DNA of 64,000 nt from Gordonia sp. OPL2. Its GTDB lineage: Bacteria; Actinomycetota; Actinomycetes; Mycobacteriales; Mycobacteriaceae. The notes beneath the pieces are model-generated. The model made no database searches and was not told where the DNA came from. It saw only the letters and a program-made list of their open reading frames with translations. Where the stretch lies: NCBI RefSeq assembly GCF_003797825.1, contig NZ_RKME01000013.1:1-64000 (forward strand), written 5' to 3'. Positions 1-8,335 of this stretch are shown piece by piece; within the stretch, counting starts at the first letter, position 1; each line of letters starts with the position of its first letter. A program made the position numbers and the translations under genes.

Positions 1-37
1 TCGGTCTCGTGGGCTCGGAGATCTGTATAAGAGACAG
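1..37 (+). other. Residual Nextera (Tn5) sequencing adapter at contig end
   Basis: Bases 4-37 match the 34-nt Illumina Nextera read-2 transposase adapter (GTCTCGTGGGCTCGG followed by the Tn5 mosaic end) with one mismatch at base 23 (C for G). Bases 1-3 may be index sequence. This is library DNA, not genome; biological sequence starts at about 38 and the window edge is a contig end. Confidence 0.95.
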
Positions 38-226
38 CCCATGGGTCCGCATGCCGAGCTTCTCCTCTCACCGACGGTTCACCCACGATAGCGACACCAG
101 GTGGCCGAACGACTAGACAGTGAGAGTGAAATCTGTATGGTCTAAGTGTGCAGCCCCGGTCATCGGGTTCGCTCTGTACCGGTCCCGACGCCCGCACCGA
201 CGTCAGCCTCACCGGAAGGTTCCTTC

Positions 227-1408
227 ATGCCATCCACCACCGACACCGCGCCGTCATCTACCCCGCTGGGCCATGACCTCACCCGGCGTGGACTCGACCT
301 CGTCCTCGCCGGGACCACCGACATGGCCGAGACCACCCTTCGTGTTCCACTGAACTATTACCGGGACGACAAGCTCACCGACCTCGAGGAATCGACCATT
401 CTGCGGCGCAGTCCGCTGCCGGTCATGGCGTCTGCCCAGATTCCCGATCCGTTCGACTACGTGGTCCGCGACGTCCTCGGCGACTCGCTGCTGATCACCC
501 GCGACCGCGACGGACAAGCGCACGTACTACTGAACTACTGCCGACACCGAGGAGCCATGCCCGCGTGCGGTTCGGGCAACGCCCGCCGATTCACGTGCCC
601 CTACCACGCCTGGGTCTACGACAACACCGGCACTCTCAAGGGAGTTCCCGGCCGAGCGGGGTTCGACGATCTGGACCGCAACAGATACGGACTCGTCGAA
701 TTGCCCAGCGAAGAACGCCACGGCTTCATCTGGGCCGTCCTGACCGCCGACGCCGACATCGACCTCGACAACCACCTAGGTGCAGCGGGACCCGAACTGG
801 CGCAATGGAACTACGAGAACTACCAGTACCACGACGAGCGGTTCCTCGAATCCGACGTCAGCTGGAAGGGTGCCCTGGAGGCCTTCGCCGAGGGCTACCA
901 CTTCCCATTCGTCCACGGACAGAGCCTGATCGGGATGAACACCGTCGCCAACACACACGTGTACGACGAGTACGGCGATCACCACCGCATCGGCTTTCCG
1001 TTCACCTGGATCTCCGACCTGGAGAACACCGAACCCGCCGACAACTGGGATCCCGTCCAGCAGATGGGCATCATCTACTGGATCTACCCCAACCTCATCC
1101 TCGCCAACAGCCCGGTCGGCGTCGAGGTCATCGACATCCTGCCCGCCAGCTCAGCAACCAGATGCACCGTCCGACACAGCTGGATGGCCCGCTACCCCGC
1201 CACCACCGACGAACAACGAACCATGTACGACGGCATCTTCTCCCAAGTCCACGCAGCCGTCCGCGACGAGGACTTCGCCATGCTGCCCCAATGCGGACAG
1301 GGCGTCCGCCGCGGCCAACACGACCATATGCTCATCGGCCGCAACGAAATCGGAGTCCAGCACATGATCACCGTCATGGCAGCCAAGCTCGGCATCTCAT
1401 TGGCCTGA
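227..1408 (+). CDS. Rieske 2Fe-2S aromatic-ring-hydroxylating-type oxygenase, alpha subunit
   Basis: The start is the ATG at 227 behind GGAAGG (213-218), giving 393 aa; the reading frame is open further upstream but has no ribosome site there. The Rieske site is visible as Cys105-x-His107 and Cys124-x2-His127 (CRH ... CPYH). The C-terminal half is the catalytic domain, with a YHFPFVH stretch fitting the two histidines of the mononuclear iron and a DEDFAMLPQ segment near the carboxylate ligand. Enzymes of this family are terminal oxygenases that need an electron-donating reductase. None is seen here, but the contig breaks just upstream. The substrate cannot be read from the sequence. Confidence 0.9.
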   Translation: MPSTTDTAPSSTPLGHDLTRRGLDLVLAGTTDMAETTLRVPLNYYRDDKLTDLEESTILRRSPLPVMASAQIPDPFDYVVRDVLGDSLLITRDRDGQAHVLLNYCRHRGAMPACGSGNARRFTCPYHAWVYDNTGTLKGVPGRAGFDDLDRNRYGLVELPSEERHGFIWAVLTADADIDLDNHLGAAGPELAQWNYENYQYHDERFLESDVSWKGALEAFAEGYHFPFVHGQSLIGMNTVANTHVYDEYGDHHRIGFPFTWISDLENTEPADNWDPVQQMGIIYWIYPNLILANSPVGVEVIDILPASSATRCTVRHSWMARYPATTDEQRTMYDGIFSQVHAAVRDEDFAMLPQCGQGVRRGQHDHMLIGRNEIGVQHMITVMAAKLGISLA

Positions 1409-1452
1409 TCATCGACGACATGAGTGCAGACGCAAGGCAAAAGGCCCCGACG

Positions 1453-1788
1453 TCACGCAGTCACCTGTCTCGGCGGTGGGGCACCCGGATCGTCCGGACC
1501 CGCCAATCGCTGATCACAGACGCGCCGCAACCGGGTCCACATGATCTCGTCGAGACCCTGCGGCACCGGGCCACGCAGCACAACCCGCAGACGGAGAAAG
1601 TAGACGCGCTCGGACATCCCGAAACGCACCCAGATCTCTTCGGCGCTCCCTCCACCGAACGGCGCCCAACGCACCGCGAAGGCGACCATTTCCTGGCGCT
1701 CGCTATGCCATGACAACCGATCTTTCACATCACCATTATCGTCGATCACGCGCCGCGACTCTGCCGATTCCCGATATTTTCGTCGCAC
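1453..1788 (-). CDS. DUF3263-like small protein
   Basis: This 111-aa protein starts at GTG with AAGGG eight bases upstream. Residues about 30-85 (EMVAFAVRW ... IWVRFGMSERVYFLRL ... RLRRV) resemble the actinobacterial DUF3263 domain, a helical HTH-like fold of unknown function whose hallmark is a short 'FGMS-x-Y' turn followed by a helix. It runs convergent to the oxygenase gene. A terminator hairpin at 1861-1893 separates it from the gene upstream of it. A DNA-binding role is possible but not shown; the call rests on motif resemblance only. Confidence 0.6.
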   Translation of the reverse strand: MRRKYRESAESRRVIDDNGDVKDRLSWHSERQEMVAFAVRWAPFGGGSAEEIWVRFGMSERVYFLRLRVVLRGPVPQGLDEIMWTRLRRVCDQRLAGPDDPGAPPPRQVTA

Positions 1789-1860
1789 GCGACCGACCCT
1801 TGACCCAATCGCGACAAAGCTTGTCTCGCATCATCATTCAGAGACTTGTCGACAGACGAC

Positions 1861-1893
1861 GAGTGGGCTGACGACCACGTCATCAGCCCACTC
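1861..1893. terminator. Hairpin terminator after the GlsB-family gene
   Basis: GAGTGGGCTGA (1861-1871) pairs perfectly with TCAGCCCACTC (1883-1893) around an 11-nt loop. It lies 23 bases past the stop of the minus-strand gene 1916-2227. Confidence 0.6.
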
Positions 1894-1915
1894 ACGTCGA
1901 CGCCCCGCGCTGCGA

Positions 1916-2227
1916 TCAGCGTCGTCCGGTGACCAGTTTGACCAAGAACAACAGGATCACCGAGCCCAGGAGCGCGGTGAAGAACGTGAACCACCAACCG
2001 CCACTGGCGGTGTCGAAGGCAAAGCTCAGGAGGAAACCACCCAGGAATGCACCGATCACCCCGACCACGACATTGAGGAGGATGCCCATCTGAGCATCGG
2101 TTCCCATGATCTTGCTGGCGAGCCAGCCGGCGATCCCTCCGATGATGATGTAGCCGATCCACCCCACCGCGGTCGTCGTCGTGGACCGCTCGGCCACAAC
2201 AAATTGCACAGCATCTGACGCACTCAT
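1916..2227 (-). CDS. GlsB/YeaQ/YmgE family stress-response membrane protein
   Basis: This 103-aa protein has about three hydrophobic segments. The glycine-rich family signature is visible (GYIIIGGIAGWLASKIMG, then a long VVVGVIGAFLGGFLLS helix). The start ATG follows GAGAAGGG. Family members are small inner-membrane proteins induced by envelope or general stress; biochemical function is unknown. A SigF/SigB-type promoter sits about 60 bases upstream (2294-2318), which agrees with stress induction. Confidence 0.88.
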   Translation of the reverse strand: MSASDAVQFVVAERSTTTTAVGWIGYIIIGGIAGWLASKIMGTDAQMGILLNVVVGVIGAFLGGFLLSFAFDTASGGWWFTFFTALLGSVILLFLVKLVTGRR

Positions 2228-2293
2228 TCGACAACCCTTCTCACAGTTTGTTCATGATGCCCCGATGCGATCAGCGTACGGAACATCAGCGGG

Positions 2294-2318
2294 TACCCGA
2301 TCACTTCACAGCCCAAAC
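2294..2318 (-). promoter_or_regulatory. SigF/SigB-type general stress promoter
   Basis: Read on the minus strand, GTTT (2315-2318) is followed after 16 nt by GGGTA (2294-2298). This matches the actinobacterial SigF/SigB pattern GTTT-N15..17-GGGTA. It lies about 65 bases upstream of the GlsB-family start. Confidence 0.55.
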
Positions 2319-2350
2319 TCTCTCACTTCGGAGATCCGGAGGCCGCTCGA

Positions 2351-2491
2351 TCACGACAAGAGTGTCAGGAACGTGAGCGTCGAACTCGCGCACAGCAGCA
2401 TCGCGACCGCGACACCCGCACGAGCGTGATCGAGCACCACATTCTCCTGTGTAGTCGGCGCTCGGCGTGCTGCCGTCGGAACCGAGTCCAT
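2351..2491 (-). CDS. Putative small single-span membrane protein (46 aa)
   Basis: A consensus ribosome site AGAAGGA (2498-2504) is followed six bases later by ATG at 2491; a second ATG at 2497 abuts the site. The product has a basic N-terminal third (TAARRAPT) and one C-terminal hydrophobic segment (VAVAMLLCASSTLTFLTLL) ending three residues past it. No family is recognised. The ribosome site and the clean amphipathic layout are the only support. Confidence 0.4.
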   Translation of the reverse strand: MDSVPTAARRAPTTQENVVLDHARAGVAVAMLLCASSTLTFLTLLS

Positions 2492-2625
2492 TGCCATTCC
2501 TTCTGTCGGACGATTATCGCCGTGAGAACGATAGGAGGAACCGGCACTCACGAACCAGACGTGCGGGGGTTTCGCGGCCGCACCGACACCCGAGTAACGA
2601 AAAGATAACGCCCAGAGCGCTCCCT

Positions 2626-3525
2626 TCAGAACGTGGCGAGTGGATTCAGCGGCGACCCCGTACCGGAGGTGATCACCAGCGGGGCCGCCGTCAGTAAGAA
2701 CTCACTGCGGCCGAACCGCTCGACGGCCCGCACCAGCCTGTCCAACGCGAGCCATTCCAGGAATGTCAGTCCCATACGCGCGAGACCGAGTTGGTGCAGC
2801 GGCAGATCGAGGTCAGGGTCGTCGCTCGGGAGGCGTTCTATGCAATCGCCGCCGAATATCGCGACATCTCGTTCCCGCAGCCACAGCACTGCCGACGTAT
2901 CAAGCCCTGCCCGATATCGGGGTGCGGCGTCCGGGTGCGCTGACAGGCGTGCGTCGAGTCCGACGTGCACGATCAGCGCGTCTCCCGACTCGACGGTCAG
3001 TCCCACTGCTTGCTCCGCACGATCGAGGTCGTCCGCAGTGACGAACTCAGTGGGATCGAGCCACTCGACACCGCGCAACTGCGCGATGTCGAGCAGGATT
3101 CCGCGCGTGAAGATCCCATCCCGCATCGCTGTGACCGACAGACGCCTCAGACCTTCGAGACCGAGAACGGTGTCGACTCTGCGATCGTTGTACGCCACCC
3201 CACGGAGATGGAAGTGCCCCAACGCGTCGAGGTGGGTGCCCCATCCGTGGATGTCGAGCGTGATCTGGTCGACGACTGCATCGGGAACCTCCGGTTCCAA
3301 GTCGATCGTGTGCTCCACCAGAAGGTCGCTCCGCTGCGTCGGAGGCAGACTCATCTCGGAGGCGAGGGACACCGACACACCCTCCTGGACCAGCCCGGCA
3401 GCGCGTCGTCGTACGTCTGCGGTGATGAGATTCAGAGTGCCGAGCTCATCGTCGGAACCCCAGCGTCCAGCGTTGCTGCACCTCGACTCGAGTGCCTGCA
3501 GACGTTGGCTGACGTGATCACTCAC
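2626..3525 (-). CDS. Cyclase-family (kynurenine-formamidase-like) metal hydrolase
   Basis: This 299-aa protein starts at GTG with GGGAG eight bases upstream. The metal-binding signature of the cyclase/formamidase family is visible as HGWGTHLDALGHFH, close to the consensus HxGTHxDxPxH. Members hydrolyse amide or lactone bonds using divalent metal; arylformamidase is the best-known case. It is the last gene of a run with the DJ-1/PfpI gene (60-base gap) and the DAACS carrier (54-base gap), which suggests uptake and breakdown of a small carboxylate or amide. The substrate is unknown. The second signature histidine region (FGGDCIE) is also present. Confidence 0.85.
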   Translation of the reverse strand: MSDHVSQRLQALESRCSNAGRWGSDDELGTLNLITADVRRRAAGLVQEGVSVSLASEMSLPPTQRSDLLVEHTIDLEPEVPDAVVDQITLDIHGWGTHLDALGHFHLRGVAYNDRRVDTVLGLEGLRRLSVTAMRDGIFTRGILLDIAQLRGVEWLDPTEFVTADDLDRAEQAVGLTVESGDALIVHVGLDARLSAHPDAAPRYRAGLDTSAVLWLRERDVAIFGGDCIERLPSDDPDLDLPLHQLGLARMGLTFLEWLALDRLVRAVERFGRSEFLLTAAPLVITSGTGSPLNPLATF

Positions 3526-3585
3526 GTTCGCGGCTCCCGCCCCACTGTGTGATTCTCGGTCGAAACATCGGTAGACGGCCCTACG

Positions 3586-4200
3586 CTAGCGCTCGGCGAA
3601 CACGTCATGGTCCGGATCGGTCTGCGGTTCGAACTCGATGACTTCGGCGGCGTGCTGCGCGAGGTCGGCACCGACGAGGTCGGCGATCAACGCGGCGGTC
3701 ATGTCGATGCCCGCCGCAACCCCCGACGACGTCCACCGATCACGATCCTGCACCCACCGCGCCCGACGCTCCCACGACACCGAATCACCGTGTTGCGTCA
3801 CACGATCGAACGATCTCTTGTTCGACGTCGCGCGATAGCCGTCGAGGAGTCCCGCCTCGGCGAGGATCGCCGATCCGGTACACACCGACGTCACCAGGTT
3901 CGCGTCGGCCACGTAGGCGCGCAATTGCTCGAGGAAGTCGGCGTCGTCGACCATCCTGAGCCATCCGATCCCACCGGGGACCATCACGATGTCCACCCTG
4001 GGATCGGAGGCGAAACTCTCGGGCGCCTCGACTCGCGTTCCCTGAGAACTCGCGATCAGCCCGGCCTCGGCGGCGACCATCGTGACATCGAAGTGCTGAT
4101 CCAGCACACCCAGGATCTCGACGGGCCCGAAGACGTCGAGGAGTTCGAAGCCCTCGTACAGGACGACGGACACTCTGCGCCTGACCGAGATATCGGACAT
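3586..4200 (-). CDS. DJ-1/PfpI family protein, isonitrile-hydratase-like
   Basis: This 204-aa DJ-1/PfpI fold protein has its nucleophile-elbow cysteine in SVCTGSAILAEAGLLDG and the acidic partner in FGPVEILGV near the N-terminus. The C-terminal SSGVAAGIDMTAALI segment is typical of the GATase1-like branch that includes Pseudomonas isocyanide hydratase (InhA). Similarity is at motif level, so cysteine-dependent hydratase or deglycase activity is an inference. It lies between the transporter and the cyclase-type hydrolase in a co-directional run and is probably co-transcribed with them. Confidence 0.82.
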   Translation of the reverse strand: MSDISVRRRVSVVLYEGFELLDVFGPVEILGVLDQHFDVTMVAAEAGLIASSQGTRVEAPESFASDPRVDIVMVPGGIGWLRMVDDADFLEQLRAYVADANLVTSVCTGSAILAEAGLLDGYRATSNKRSFDRVTQHGDSVSWERRARWVQDRDRWTSSGVAAGIDMTAALIADLVGADLAQHAAEVIEFEPQTDPDHDVFAER

Positions 4201-4254
4201 CGGGGCTCCCTTCGCCGACGGACGCCCGCTCGACGTCGACCCGGGTCCAGGAAC

Positions 4255-5559
4255 TCAGTCTGCCGCATCCGCCTTCGCGAACGTGTCCGAATACTCCTCG
4301 ATGTCGACCGTGTCCGCCGTGACCGTCTTGTGCCCGTTGTACACCTCGCGGTCGATCTCGTCGTCGGCGTTGGCCACGAGCATCGCGACAAACGTGTCAC
4401 CGTTGACATTGAGGAACGTGCGGAAGATCCCGGCGAACCAGTCGACCGCGATCAGCAAACCCACCGCTTCGAACGGCAGGTCGAGCGAGGTGGCCAGGAA
4501 CATCGCCACCACCGGGAAACCGCCCGGCACCGTGATGGTGCCCATGTTCAGAAGGATCGCCAGACACATACCCAGCACGATCGCGCCGACACTCAGCTGA
4601 ACGTTCCCGGCCTGCGCCAGGAACATCACCACGATCATGTAGTTGAGGACAGCTCCGTACGAACCCATCGTCAGCCCGACCGACAGAGTGAAATTGGCGA
4701 TCTTCTGGCTGACGCCGACCTTCTCCACGGTGTTCTTCAGCACCGTCGGAAAGGTGACCGCAGAGCTCGTCGTCGTGACGGCGATCGCCGTCTGCTCGGC
4801 CAGCTTCGACGGCAGTTTCCACGGACTCAGTCGCGTGCGGACAGTCACCACACCGACGAACAACACGAACAGGAGGAGAACGCCGATCAAGGTGGTGCCC
4901 AAGTACTTGACAGCGGTTGTGACCACGCCGAAGCCGACATCGCCGGCCAAGGACGCGAGAAGACAGAACACGCCGATCGGCGCGATGTACATGACCAGGC
5001 GGATCATCGTCAGCACGATCTGCTGGATCTGGTCGACAAACGAGAGAACACTGTCGTTACCGGTCCGGGAGATGTGCTGCCGCAGGGCGATCCCGAACAA
5101 CAACGAGAAGATGATGATCGGCACCATCGTCGCACTCGCCATCGCCTCGAAGATGTTCTTGGACACGAACTCCAGCAGGGTGTCCTGCCAGCCGAGCGCC
5201 GCGTCGGCGTCGGACTCGAGGTCGGAATCGAGTTCTCCGGTGAACACCATGCCCATCCCGGGCTTGATCAGGACACTCAGTCCATACGCGAGAAGTGCTG
5301 CGACGACAGAGAAACCGATCATCCACTTGAAGGTGCGAAACGCGATTCGCCCGGTCCCCGATCCGGTCATCGACCCGGTGGCCACGATGACCGATGCCAT
5401 CACCAGCGGCACGATCGACATCTGGATCAGCCGGATGAACATGTCGCCGACGAATTGGAGATTGGCCGCCCACTCGCCGACGGCAAGACCGAAGATCACC
5501 CCGGCGACCGCCGCGATGCCGATCTGGGCAGCCGGATTCTTCAGAATCGTCCAACTCAT
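4255..5559 (-). CDS. DAACS-family dicarboxylate/amino acid:cation symporter
   Basis: This 434-aa integral membrane protein of the SDF (GltP/DctA) family starts at ATG. TTTSSA (262-267) is the re-entrant-loop serine motif. DWFAGIFRTFLNVNGD (373-388) is the TM8 signature and keeps Asp373, Arg380, Asn384 and Asp388. The position that binds the amino group in glutamate carriers is Gly377, so a carboxylate without an amino group is more likely. The TM7 NMDGT sodium-site motif is replaced by GSYGA (299-303, inside GLTMGSYGAVL), which is unusual. Likely the first gene of the run with the DJ-1 and cyclase genes. Confidence 0.88.
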   Translation of the reverse strand: MSWTILKNPAAQIGIAAVAGVIFGLAVGEWAANLQFVGDMFIRLIQMSIVPLVMASVIVATGSMTGSGTGRIAFRTFKWMIGFSVVAALLAYGLSVLIKPGMGMVFTGELDSDLESDADAALGWQDTLLEFVSKNIFEAMASATMVPIIIFSLLFGIALRQHISRTGNDSVLSFVDQIQQIVLTMIRLVMYIAPIGVFCLLASLAGDVGFGVVTTAVKYLGTTLIGVLLLFVLFVGVVTVRTRLSPWKLPSKLAEQTAIAVTTTSSAVTFPTVLKNTVEKVGVSQKIANFTLSVGLTMGSYGAVLNYMIVVMFLAQAGNVQLSVGAIVLGMCLAILLNMGTITVPGGFPVVAMFLATSLDLPFEAVGLLIAVDWFAGIFRTFLNVNGDTFVAMLVANADDEIDREVYNGHKTVTADTVDIEEYSDTFAKADAAD

Positions 5560-5756
5560 GGATCACGTCGCTTCCGTCGGTTCGCAATTCCGGCGAAACG
5601 GTATGCGACGCGCGCTACCCCGCCATGGCCTCGACGTTTCGTCGCGGTAACCCGGCCACGGCGGACGACGCCCCGGGTGGGTCCCTGACAACGTCGACGA
5701 CCAAGCGGACTAGGGTTCTATTTAGACTTGCTAACGAAATCAGGAAGGACGACCCG

Positions 5757-6281
5757 ATGTCTGATGACAACTCGAAGCGGACGAAGGCCCTCGACGTGGG
5801 GCTGCTGACCCTGCGCACCGCAGTCGGTGCCACGCTGTTCGCGCACGGTGCGCAGAAGCTCGCCGGCTGGTTCAACGGCCCGGGTATCGACGGCACCGCG
5901 GCCGGTATGGAGAAGATGGGCTTCCGTCCCGCCAAGCTGTCGGCGGTCACCGCCGGTGTCAGCGAAGCCGCAGGTGGCCTGGTCGCGCTGGGTGCAGGCA
6001 CCCGCGTCGCGTCGGCAGCGGGCGCCGCGGCCATGCTCGCCGCCGCCGACGTCCACCGACCCAACGGCTTCTTCTCGCAGAACGGTGGGCTGGAGTTCCC
6101 GGCGGTTCTGGGTGTGGCGTCGGCAGCCCTGGCGCTGACCGGGCCCGGCCGGTATTCGGTGGACGGACTCATCGGCCATCGCCTCGAGCAGGAGCGCGTG
6201 GGCGTGCTTGCCCTGGCCGCCGCAACCGTCGGCGCAGCGGGTGTGTTGTACCGGCGGAAGAGCGCGACGGCGGCGTCGTAG
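5757..6281 (+). CDS. DoxX family membrane protein
   Basis: The ATG at 5757 follows AGGAAGGA (5742-5749) and gives 174 aa; upstream in-frame codons lack a ribosome site. DoxX features are the LRTAVGATLFAHGAQKLAGWF first helix, a GLVALGAGTRVASAAGAAAMLAAADVHRPNGFF middle and four hydrophobic segments in all. DoxX proteins are membrane components tied to thiosulfate oxidation or redox stress. A weak promoter candidate lies upstream (CTGACA 5685-5690, TAGGGT 5711-5716, 20-nt spacer). The gene stands alone and is convergent with the DUF2235 gene. Confidence 0.85.
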   Translation: MSDDNSKRTKALDVGLLTLRTAVGATLFAHGAQKLAGWFNGPGIDGTAAGMEKMGFRPAKLSAVTAGVSEAAGGLVALGAGTRVASAAGAAAMLAAADVHRPNGFFSQNGGLEFPAVLGVASAALALTGPGRYSVDGLIGHRLEQERVGVLALAAATVGAAGVLYRRKSATAAS

Positions 6282-6329
6282 GACGGCGGACTCCCCGGTG
6301 GCGCCTAGACCAGGGACCACCCGAGCCGC

Positions 6330-7445
6330 CTAGTCGACCGGCCGGAAGTCGACGTCGATCTGCTGTCCCTCGTCATCGAGATAGGCGAGCAGTCGGGGCG
6401 GTAGGTAGGCCTTGTCTTTGCCGGCACGCCGGACAGCAGATGAGGCGACGTACTCCGACGGGACGTCGGTCTCGCCGATCGGACGGTTCAGCGGTTTGAG
6501 CACGCGATAGAACCCCTTGCGCGATTCCTCCAGCGCCGCATAGGCGTTGGTGGCCTGCAGGAGGATCTCGAACGGATTCAGGACAGCGAGAGGCGAAGCC
6601 GACGACCCCGGCGCGGAATCTCCACCGGGCGCACCGTTGCGGAACCAGAGGCCGTGTTTCGCAGCCTTCGTCATCATCCACACGAGCGGGATGTCGCTGA
6701 TCGGGGTGTTCGCGTATCCGCCACCGACGTTGCAGTGGACACCGGGGAACCACACCTGCTCCACGACCTGATCTTTCGCACCTGGATTCGTCTGCCAGAG
6801 CGTCGGCTCGAATGGTCCTCGCTTCTCGTCGATGGCCAGAGCCTGGTAGGCCGCCTTGACCGCCGGGCCGAGCTTGGTGTCGTGGAACGACCATCGCTTA
6901 TTGATCCACTTGATCACCGGGGTCTTGCCGAACGGGATACCGAGTGATCCGACGGTGTCCCACACGCCGATGAGGTGAATAGCCACGTCCTCGTGGGAGT
7001 ACTGCCGACGGAACTCTCTGGCGAGCTCGCCGTCGGGCGCCTTCCTCTTGTCGGCGCGGTCGCGGTAGACGTCGAAGGCCTCGTCGATCCGGGCGTCGTT
7101 CTCGCGCTTCAGAATTCCGACGTTGCCAATGAATCCACCCAGGCTACGAGCGGTGTAGGCGCCTCGGCTGAAACCGAACAGGAAGATCTCGTCACCCGGT
7201 TCGTAGGAAGCGACGAGGTCGGCGTATCCCTTCTTCACGTTCTTGGACAGGCCCAGTCCGAGCGCGCCACCCCGGATCTTCTCCCAGGGGCCCGTTCCCA
7301 CGCCGGCGACGTAGAACTTCTTCTGCTCGATTCCGTCGTCGTCGACGTCGGCGACCGCCTCGTACAGCTTGACCACGTTGGTCGGGTTCTTCTGTCCGAA
7401 CACATTCCACGTGCCGTCACAACAGACGATCAACTTCTTTGCCAT
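6330..7445 (-). CDS. DUF2235 alpha/beta-hydrolase (Tle1-like lipase fold)
   Basis: The start is taken at the ATG at 7445 (MAKKLIVCCDGTWN), where the family usually begins; an in-frame GTG at 7466 is an alternative. 371 aa. N-terminal VVCDGTWN-type strand, nucleophile elbow GFSRGAYTAR (GxSxG), and an acidic/His pair around GVWDTVGSLG and WFPGVHCNVGGGY are all visible. The DUF2235 fold is shared by type VI phospholipase effectors (Tle1), but no secretion genes are near and there is no signal peptide, so a cytoplasmic housekeeping hydrolase is as likely. Confidence 0.88.
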   Translation of the reverse strand: MAKKLIVCCDGTWNVFGQKNPTNVVKLYEAVADVDDDGIEQKKFYVAGVGTGPWEKIRGGALGLGLSKNVKKGYADLVASYEPGDEIFLFGFSRGAYTARSLGGFIGNVGILKRENDARIDEAFDVYRDRADKRKAPDGELAREFRRQYSHEDVAIHLIGVWDTVGSLGIPFGKTPVIKWINKRWSFHDTKLGPAVKAAYQALAIDEKRGPFEPTLWQTNPGAKDQVVEQVWFPGVHCNVGGGYANTPISDIPLVWMMTKAAKHGLWFRNGAPGGDSAPGSSASPLAVLNPFEILLQATNAYAALEESRKGFYRVLKPLNRPIGETDVPSEYVASSAVRRAGKDKAYLPPRLLAYLDDEGQQIDVDFRPVD

Positions 7446-7637
7446 CGCCGCACCCGACTTCCTCACACCACCTGATGGTTCCGCTACATAATCTTACGGC
7501 GGGGGCGTGGACGACCGCGTCGAGCGATCGACGGACCACGCGGACGCCGTCACCACGCTGAGCCCCACCGGAGTAAGGCGTAACGTCTCCGGTCGTCGAG
7601 ACGACGAGCACGATAGAGGTCACCGGCAGGGGTCGCT

Positions 7638-8027
7638 ATGTCAGATGCGGTTGTTTCCAGGACGCGGATCGGTGCAAGCGTTGTCGCGGCGGTCGTGGCG
7701 GTCGTGGCAGGCTTGGTTGTCGGCGCGGGCGACGCTCACGCGGGTACCGACAAGTGCGACGTCCGCTGGAATTCCCTGGGTGCGTCGGTGGCATGTCACG
7801 ACACCGGTGCTCCCCCGAGCCGGGAGTACGTATTGGTCGTCGAGTGTTGGGGCCTGCACGGCATTCCCAACAGATTCCCGCTCTACGCAGTCGGCCCCTA
7901 TTCCCAATCCAGTCGATGGTTCGTCCCGACCGGTCGGGCGTCCGGGAATTGCAGCTCCAGTTGGGGCGCACCCTCGCTGAATGTCGGCGTCGTGACCGGG
8001 GCACACGTCGGGATCTACCGGCAGTAA
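7638..8027 (+). CDS. Secreted protein of unknown function
   Basis: This 129-aa protein starts at ATG, six bases after AGGGG. Residues 1-35 form a Sec signal peptide (RTR, a long VVAAVVAVVAGLVVGA core, cleavage after AHA). The mature part is about 94 aa with four cysteines (CDVRW, VACHD, VECWG, GNCSS) that could form two disulfides. No domain is recognised. Monocistronic, between the divergent DUF2235 gene and the broken gene at 8336-9311. Confidence 0.7.
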   Translation: MSDAVVSRTRIGASVVAAVVAVVAGLVVGAGDAHAGTDKCDVRWNSLGASVACHDTGAPPSREYVLVVECWGLHGIPNRFPLYAVGPYSQSSRWFVPTGRASGNCSSSWGAPSLNVGVVTGAHVGIYRQ

Positions 8028-8335
8028 CCCCAGCAAGCAGTGCCCGCGAATCTTCGAGTCACCTGCGGCGTTCTACCCAGCCCCGGCCCCACCGCCGCTC
8101 GAATTGAACGGAAAGATCGGTCCGCGCGTGCCATCGGGTTTACGGGGGGCGATCGACGAGTATGTGCTCGCCTCACGACCGAACACGCGACGACGCCACG
8201 TTGCGAACCGAGCTCGGAAGCCGCGGGGCGGCGGGATATGTCGCGGACCCGGGATCGGTTCCTCACGCACGTAATGGTCCATGGCCGATCTTATCGCCGC
8301 TCACGCGACACCGGCTGCGATTCGGACAGCGGACC
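8028..8335. other. Gap without recognised gene
   Basis: 308 bases between the secreted protein and the 3' end of the frameshifted minus-strand gene. Open frames here look like shadows, with no ribosome sites. No hairpin or promoter stands out. Confidence 0.4.

Noticed and set aside
565..1713. Long Arg-rich plus-strand frame
   Set aside because: It lies in another frame of the Rieske oxygenase gene, with Arg/Pro-heavy composition typical of shadows in high-GC DNA.
3607..5688. 693-codon plus-strand frame
   Set aside because: Antisense of the DJ-1 and DAACS genes; composition dominated by R, D and H with no domain.
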